Shown piece after piece: positions 6,011 to 9,714 of a stretch of DNA of 9,714 nucleotides. The stretch comes from an uncultured Peptococcaceae bacterium (GTDB taxonomy: Bacteria; Bacillota; Dehalobacteriia; UBA7702). The stretch spans positions 1 to 9,714 of the forward strand of contig CALFRX010000093.1 of the NCBI GenBank assembly GCA_937919295.1, written 5' to 3'. A model generated the notes under the pieces. It was given only the letters and a program-made list of their open reading frames with translations. It did not search any database and was not told where the DNA came from. A program made the position numbers and the translations under genes. Every line of letters begins with the position of its first letter. Positions within the stretch are counted from its first letter, which is position 1.

Positions 6011-7117
6011 ATGGCCGAAAAATATGTCGACTGGAATACCATGGAGCAATTTGTGACCGATGTTTTTGTCGGTTGCGGTGTTCCCGCAGAGGACGCGAAA
6101 ATCTGTACCGATGTTTTACTGGAAGCGGATCGCCGGGGAATCGATTCCCACGGGATCAACCGTTTTAAACCGATTTATATTGATCGGATCAAAGCCGGAA
6201 TCCAAAATCCCGTCACCGAGTTTGAAGTTGTGAAAGAAACGCCGACCACTGCCGTGATCGACGGCCACGACGGCATGGGCCAGGTGATCGCTTATAAAGC
6301 CATGGATATGGCCATTGCCAAGGCGAAAAAGTATGGTATGGGGATGAGTGCCGTGAGGAATTCGACCCATTACGGTATTGCCGGGTATTACGCCACCATG
6401 GCGACGAAAGCCGATTGCGTCGGTTTTACCGGTACCAATGCTCGTCCCTCCATCGCGCCGACCTTTGGCATTGAAAATATGCTGGGCACCAATCCCATGA
6501 CCTTCGGTCTGCCAACCGACGAAGCATTTCCCTTTGTCATTGACTGCGCCACTTCCATTTCCCAGCGCGGTAAGATCGAAAAATGGGAACGCCTGCATAA
6601 AGAAACGCCGCCGGGGCTCGTCATCACCTGCGACGGCAAGACGATGACGGATTCCGCCGCCATCTTGGACGCGCTGGTTAAAGGCAACGCCGCCTTTGCG
6701 CCCCTGGGCGGTATCGGCGAAGAATTCGCCGGTTATAAAGGATACAGTTATGCAGTGGTGATTGAAATTCTCTCCGCCGCTCTCCAGGCCGGAAATTATA
6801 TGAAGATGCTCTCCGGTATCGGTGCAAAGGGAGAAAAAATACCCTATCATCTCGGTCATTTTTTCGTCGCCATCGATACCAACGCTTTTGAAGGCGCCGA
6901 CGTCTTTAAAAAGACCGCCGGTGATATCCTGCGCCAGCTGCGCCATTCCAAAACAGTGCCAGGGGAAGAGAAAATTTATACCGCCGGGGAAAAAGAATAC
7001 CTCCATGCTATGGAGACAAAGGACAAAGGCGTGCTCGTGAATGAGGCCGTGCAAAAAGAACTCCTGTCTCTCAAGGAAGAATACGGCCTATCTCAATACG
7101 ATTTCGGGTTTTCCTGA
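6011..7117 (+). CDS. Ldh2-family NAD(P)-dependent malate/lactate-type dehydrogenase
   Basis: This 368-aa protein has the usual family length of about 330-370. The family (malate/L-lactate dehydrogenase, type 2) interconverts 2-hydroxy- or 2-amino/imino-acids and 2-oxoacids with NAD(P)H in the cytosol; members include YiaK, ComC, ureidoglycolate and malate dehydrogenases. Visible motifs: RRGIDSHGINR (41-51, where H47 and R51 match the catalytic His/Arg of YiaK), NSTHYGIAGYY (117-127), TNARPSIAP (142-150), GTNPMTFGLP (159-168), DCATS (178-182) and GGIGEEFAGYKGYS (233-246). The region around 183-200 reads SQRGKIEKWERLHKETPPG. Substrate cannot be told from sequence. The start at 6011 has AGGTG (6000-6004) 6 nt upstream. 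It is monocistronic, with its own promoter and terminator, and divergent from the OpuAC lipoprotein. Confidence 0.93.
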   Translation: MAEKYVDWNTMEQFVTDVFVGCGVPAEDAKICTDVLLEADRRGIDSHGINRFKPIYIDRIKAGIQNPVTEFEVVKETPTTAVIDGHDGMGQVIAYKAMDMAIAKAKKYGMGMSAVRNSTHYGIAGYYATMATKADCVGFTGTNARPSIAPTFGIENMLGTNPMTFGLPTDEAFPFVIDCATSISQRGKIEKWERLHKETPPGLVITCDGKTMTDSAAILDALVKGNAAFAPLGGIGEEFAGYKGYSYAVVIEILSAALQAGNYMKMLSGIGAKGEKIPYHLGHFFVAIDTNAFEGADVFKKTAGDILRQLRHSKTVPGEEKIYTAGEKEYLHAMETKDKGVLVNEAVQKELLSLKEEYGLSQYDFGFS

Positions 7118-7128
7118 TCTGCGCGGCA

Positions 7129-7169
7129 AAAAACTCCCTCAAATATCCTTTTGCGGGAGTTTTTGTTTT
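7129..7169 (+). terminator. Terminator of the Ldh2-family gene
   Basis: AAAAACTCCC (7129-7138) pairs with GGGAGTTTTT (7155-7164) around a 16-nt loop, and TTTTTGTTTT forms the tail. It lies 11 bp after the stop codon. Confidence 0.85.
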
Positions 7170-7174
7170 GCGTA

Positions 7175-7203
7175 TTGCCAAAAACGCCTTTTTTGATTAT
7201 AAT
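7175..7203 (+). promoter_or_regulatory. Sigma-A-type promoter of the glycan operon
   Basis: TTGCCA (7175-7180), an exact 17-bp spacer and TATAAT (7198-7203) make this the best promoter in the window. Predicted initiation near 7210 rules out the in-frame TTG at 7168 as the start of the ligase gene. Confidence 0.85.
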
Positions 7204-7242
7204 AAAACAAGAATTAGAGAGAATAAACAGGACTCGTGTGAG

Positions 7243-7248
7243 AAAGGA
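7243..7248 (+). promoter_or_regulatory. Ribosome binding site of the ligase gene
   Basis: AAAGGA sits 6 nt before ATG 7255 and downstream of the predicted transcription start, which fixes the start at 7255. Confidence 0.65.
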
Positions 7249-7254
7249 AAGGGC

Positions 7255-9072
7255 ATGAATTTCCCGGAAACTGCGTATCATAAATTATTATATTACGGCA
7301 GGCATAGTGTGACCGGCCGTTTTTTCGGTGCTGTGGGCCGTGGCTTTGATCGAATGGTAGCGCACAGCTTATTTTTTTCTGCCCTGGGCAACGAAAAGGG
7401 CTATGACTGCGCGGAAAAAAGCCTCTTCGGACAGGGGATTCATAAAGTATGGTCGCTTTTCCCCGCCATCGGCGTCAAAGGGCAAGCCTTAAAGGAGCAC
7501 TCTGTTTTGGCGCGATATACCGGCGCGGTTTTTCGCGGTTGGTCCAACTTGCCCAGTGCCTATTTGGGCAGTTTTCTCCTGGGGCTGACCATTTTGGCCT
7601 ACGCCGGCTATGGTTTTTACGCTTTTTTGGCGTTGGCTCTGCTAAGTTTCGTTTTATTGGCGGCGCCCTGTTCCCTTATGACGCTGCTGCGCCATTCCAG
7701 ACTGATCGGGCTGTTTTGTGAAGTCAAAAAAGAAGCCGTGATCACCGGGCGCGGTCTCTATTGGGCGCCGTTTCTCTTTGCCATGATCGCCAGCATAATC
7801 GGGGCTTTCTTCGGATTTAAAGTCGGCGCTCTCCTTGTGGCGGCGCTTCTTGGCGGCCTGATCCTGCTGTATTTTCCACATACGGGACTCTTGCTAATCC
7901 TTTTCGCCGCGCCCTTTTTACCCACCATGGTTTTGGCCGGTCTTATGGGCATCACTTTTCTTTGCTATCTGATTGGGCAGATGTTTGGCGCGAAGCGGGA
8001 ATTTCATCTTGATAATACCGGCGCCCTCATCGCGGCCTTTGCCATCTGCCTACTTTTCTACGGTGTTACCAGCTTTACGCCGTTGAAATCAACGCAAATC
8101 GCTATTTTAGAATGTTGTTTTATTTTAGGCTACTTTTTGATGCTTTGGCTGGTCGACAAAAAGCAGACCGTTCAAGCCATGGTTTTTCTCTGCTGCGCCG
8201 CCGCCTTCTTCTGCGGTCTCGTTGGCCTCTATCAGTATTTAAGCGGCAACGTCAATACCACCTGGACCGATACGGAACTTTTTACCACGCTCCAGCTGCG
8301 AGTTTATTCCACCTTTGAAAATCCCAATGTTTACGGGGAGTATTTATTGCTGACTTTGCCCATGGCGTCGGTGATGGTCTATATCGCGAAAAAACCGCTG
8401 ATGAAACTGTTCTATGGCGGTACGGCACTGCTGCTGTTGGTGAATTTAGCACTGACTTATTCCCGCGGCTGTTACCTGGCTTTGATCTTTATCTTTTTCC
8501 TCGTGATTTGCTGGGGGGCCCGGCAGCTGCTGATTTTTGTTCCGTTTATTCTGGCGGCCATGCCCTTTTTACTGCCGGACAGCATTTTGGACCGCTTTGC
8601 CTCCATCGTTAATTTCTCCGATCATTCCACCTCTTATCGGATGAATATATGGCTCGGTACCCTGAATCTGTTAGAGGTTTATTGGTTCCTTGGCCTTGGT
8701 TTGGGACAAGATGCTTTTACGCTAATTTATTCCCGGTATCAACTCAGTCAGGTTTTTGCGCCCCATGCTCATAACCTCTATTTACAGGTGGCGGCGGAAA
8801 TGGGCATCGGCGGTCTGCTCCTGCTCCTTTCCTTCCTGCTGGCCTTCTTCGCCATCGGTTATATGGCGCACCGTAAAGTGAAGGGAACGAAAACTTCCTG
8901 GTTCCTGCTGACCATGATGGCCGCGGTTGGCGGTTATCTCGCCGAAGGTATGTTTGATAACGTATGGTATAATTACCGTGTCTTTTTGATCTTTTTCCTG
9001 ATCCTTGGTTTGGTGGGTGCCGTAAGTCGCCTTGTGCTCAAAGAGGGGAAAGCTGTTTTTGATAAGGAGTGA
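7255..9072 (+). CDS. O-antigen ligase/polymerase-type (WaaL/Wzy_C) membrane protein
   Basis: This 605-aa polytopic membrane protein belongs to the family that transfers or polymerises lipid-linked glycans on the outer face of the membrane. Hallmarks: RVYSTFENPNVYGE (349-362), TYSRG (401-405), SYRMNIW (460-466), GLGLGQDAF (480-488) and APHAHNLYLQVAAEMGIGG (502-520), with the conserved His/Asn/Glu of the family core. Arg349, Arg404 and Arg462 are candidate substrate-phosphate contacts. Residues 1-98 are mostly hydrophilic and precede the first membrane segment (about 103 on). With further early membrane helices this makes the protein longer than the usual 400-450. The start at 7255 is set by promoter and ribosome site. 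The next gene begins 4 nt after the stop. Whether it ligates, polymerises or glycosylates protein cannot be told. Confidence 0.88.
   Translation: MNFPETAYHKLLYYGRHSVTGRFFGAVGRGFDRMVAHSLFFSALGNEKGYDCAEKSLFGQGIHKVWSLFPAIGVKGQALKEHSVLARYTGAVFRGWSNLPSAYLGSFLLGLTILAYAGYGFYAFLALALLSFVLLAAPCSLMTLLRHSRLIGLFCEVKKEAVITGRGLYWAPFLFAMIASIIGAFFGFKVGALLVAALLGGLILLYFPHTGLLLILFAAPFLPTMVLAGLMGITFLCYLIGQMFGAKREFHLDNTGALIAAFAICLLFYGVTSFTPLKSTQIAILECCFILGYFLMLWLVDKKQTVQAMVFLCCAAAFFCGLVGLYQYLSGNVNTTWTDTELFTTLQLRVYSTFENPNVYGEYLLLTLPMASVMVYIAKKPLMKLFYGGTALLLLVNLALTYSRGCYLALIFIFFLVICWGARQLLIFVPFILAAMPFLLPDSILDRFASIVNFSDHSTSYRMNIWLGTLNLLEVYWFLGLGLGQDAFTLIYSRYQLSQVFAPHAHNLYLQVAAEMGIGGLLLLLSFLLAFFAIGYMAHRKVKGTKTSWFLLTMMAAVGGYLAEGMFDNVWYNYRVFLIFFLILGLVGAVSRLVLKEGKAVFDKE
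9064..9069 (+). promoter_or_regulatory. Ribosome binding site within the end of the ligase gene
   Basis: AAGGAG lies inside the last codons of the ligase gene, 7 nt before ATG 9077, so translation of the glycosyltransferase is probably coupled to the ligase. Confidence 0.8.
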
Positions 9073-9076
9073 AACC

Positions 9077-9714
9077 ATGGTTAAAAAAATCCTCAATATC
9101 ATCAGTGATCAGAATATCGGCGGCGCCGGCAAATGTTTGATCAATATGGCAAAGTATTATGATAAGCAACGTTTCCTGATGGAAACAGCGGTTCCCGCAG
9201 GCAGCGCCCTGATTCCAGAGCTCAAGGCCTTCGGTATGAACGTATACGAAGTGGAGGCCATCGCTGACCGTTCGTTTTCCTTTGGGGATATTAAGACCTT
9301 AAAAAAACTGGTGAAAACCGTTGACCCCGACATCGTACATACCCACGGCGCTTTCAGCGGCCGCGTCGCCGCGAAGCGCTGCGGGAAGTTGGTGGTCTAT
9401 ACGCGCCACAGCGTTTTCGAGGTGAATCCGAAACTGAAAAAAGGCCTCGGCCGCTTGGCAAACAAGATAGTCAACGAGCATTATGCCGACGCCATCATCG
9501 CCGTGACCGAAGCGGCGAAAAAGAATCTCACCGACAGCGGCATCTCCCCGCGCCGGATCATCCCCTTAGATAACGGCGTTGATCCTGTGACGCGTTGCGG
9601 CGACAGCGAGGTGGCCGCCTTTAAAGAGAAATGGCATATCGCCAAGGAAGACTTTGTGATGGCGATTTTAGCCCGGATCGAACCGTACAAAGGTCACCTA
9701 CTCCTTATCGAGGC
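9077..9714 (+). CDS. GT-B glycosyltransferase, family 4 type (partial, 3' end outside window)
   Basis: The first 212 codons are present; the gene runs off the right edge. The N-terminal Rossmann-like domain shows NIGGAGKCLINMAK (13-26, the acceptor-side Gly-rich loop) and DIVHTHGAFSGRVAA (85-99). VTEAAKKNL (143-151), NGVDP (166-170) and ILARIEPYKGH (197-207) are the standard markers of family-4 enzymes entering the donor-binding domain. The catalytic C-terminal ExxxxxxxE motif is beyond the window. Such enzymes use nucleotide sugars at the cytosolic membrane face to build lipid-linked glycans. Spacing to the ligase gene is 4 nt, so they form one operon. Donor and acceptor sugars are unknown. 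Confidence 0.9.
   Translation, partial: MVKKILNIISDQNIGGAGKCLINMAKYYDKQRFLMETAVPAGSALIPELKAFGMNVYEVEAIADRSFSFGDIKTLKKLVKTVDPDIVHTHGAFSGRVAAKRCGKLVVYTRHSVFEVNPKLKKGLGRLANKIVNEHYADAIIAVTEAAKKNLTDSGISPRRIIPLDNGVDPVTRCGDSEVAAFKEKWHIAKEDFVMAILARIEPYKGHLLLIE

Noticed and set aside
7168..7254. TTG start 29 codons upstream for the ligase gene
   Set aside because: It lies upstream of the promoter's -35 element, inside the terminator tail of the previous gene, and the extra codons overlap the promoter.
1..9714. CRISPR arrays, tRNA/rRNA genes, insertion sequences, phage attachment sites
   Set aside because: I looked for regularly spaced repeats, cloverleaf or rRNA signatures, transposase-like frames and flanking duplications, and saw none.

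Overview
The window looks like a chromosomal segment of a Bacillota (Firmicutes) bacterium, Clostridia- or Negativicutes-like. The reasons are an S-layer-homology (SLH) anchored exported protein, strong AGGAG-type ribosome binding sites, TGn-TATAAT promoters, U-tailed hairpin terminators and a moderate G+C content. No rRNA, tRNA, IS element or CRISPR array gives a finer placement.

Layout. Positions 1-160 are the end of an upstream transcription unit: either the tail of an unrecognised coding frame or, as the nested hairpins suggest, a structured RNA, closed by a perfect 12-bp-stem terminator. Positions 161-779 hold no protein gene that I can defend. They carry three tandem 11-bp repeats (298-330), an extended -10 promoter (405-413) and a leader of roughly 360 nt with alternative pairings, a (GA)n tract and a palindrome. 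This leader feeds a 1108-aa secreted protein (780-4106) with a complete PHP metal-dependent hydrolase core of the CehA/McbA type and three C-terminal SLH repeats. Two strong terminators sit between it and the convergent gene.

Positions 4258-5871 (minus strand) encode a YfcE-type phosphodiesterase and, upstream of it, a lipoprotein with a glycine-betaine-type (OpuAC) substrate-binding domain that has no permease or ATPase beside it. Between the two lies a 78-bp hairpin-rich inverted-repeat element. Divergent from the lipoprotein, and sharing a promoter region with a perfect 12-bp palindrome, is an Ldh2-family NAD(P)-dependent 2-hydroxyacid/2-ketoacid oxidoreductase (6011-7117).

Positions 7175-9714 form a new transcription unit with a near-consensus promoter. 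It contains an O-antigen-ligase/polymerase-type membrane protein with an unusual hydrophilic N-terminal extension, then, 4 nt later, a GT-B family 4 glycosyltransferase cut by the window edge. This unit probably makes or attaches a surface glycan.

How they fit: the window combines surface functions (SLH hydrolase, glycan operon, solute-binding lipoprotein) with two metabolic enzymes. The most unusual feature is the regulatory region of the SLH-PHP hydrolase: tandem 11-bp repeats with the geometry of an OmpR/PhoB-family site, plus a long structured leader. A phosphate-responsive surface phosphoesterase would explain both, but that is inference.
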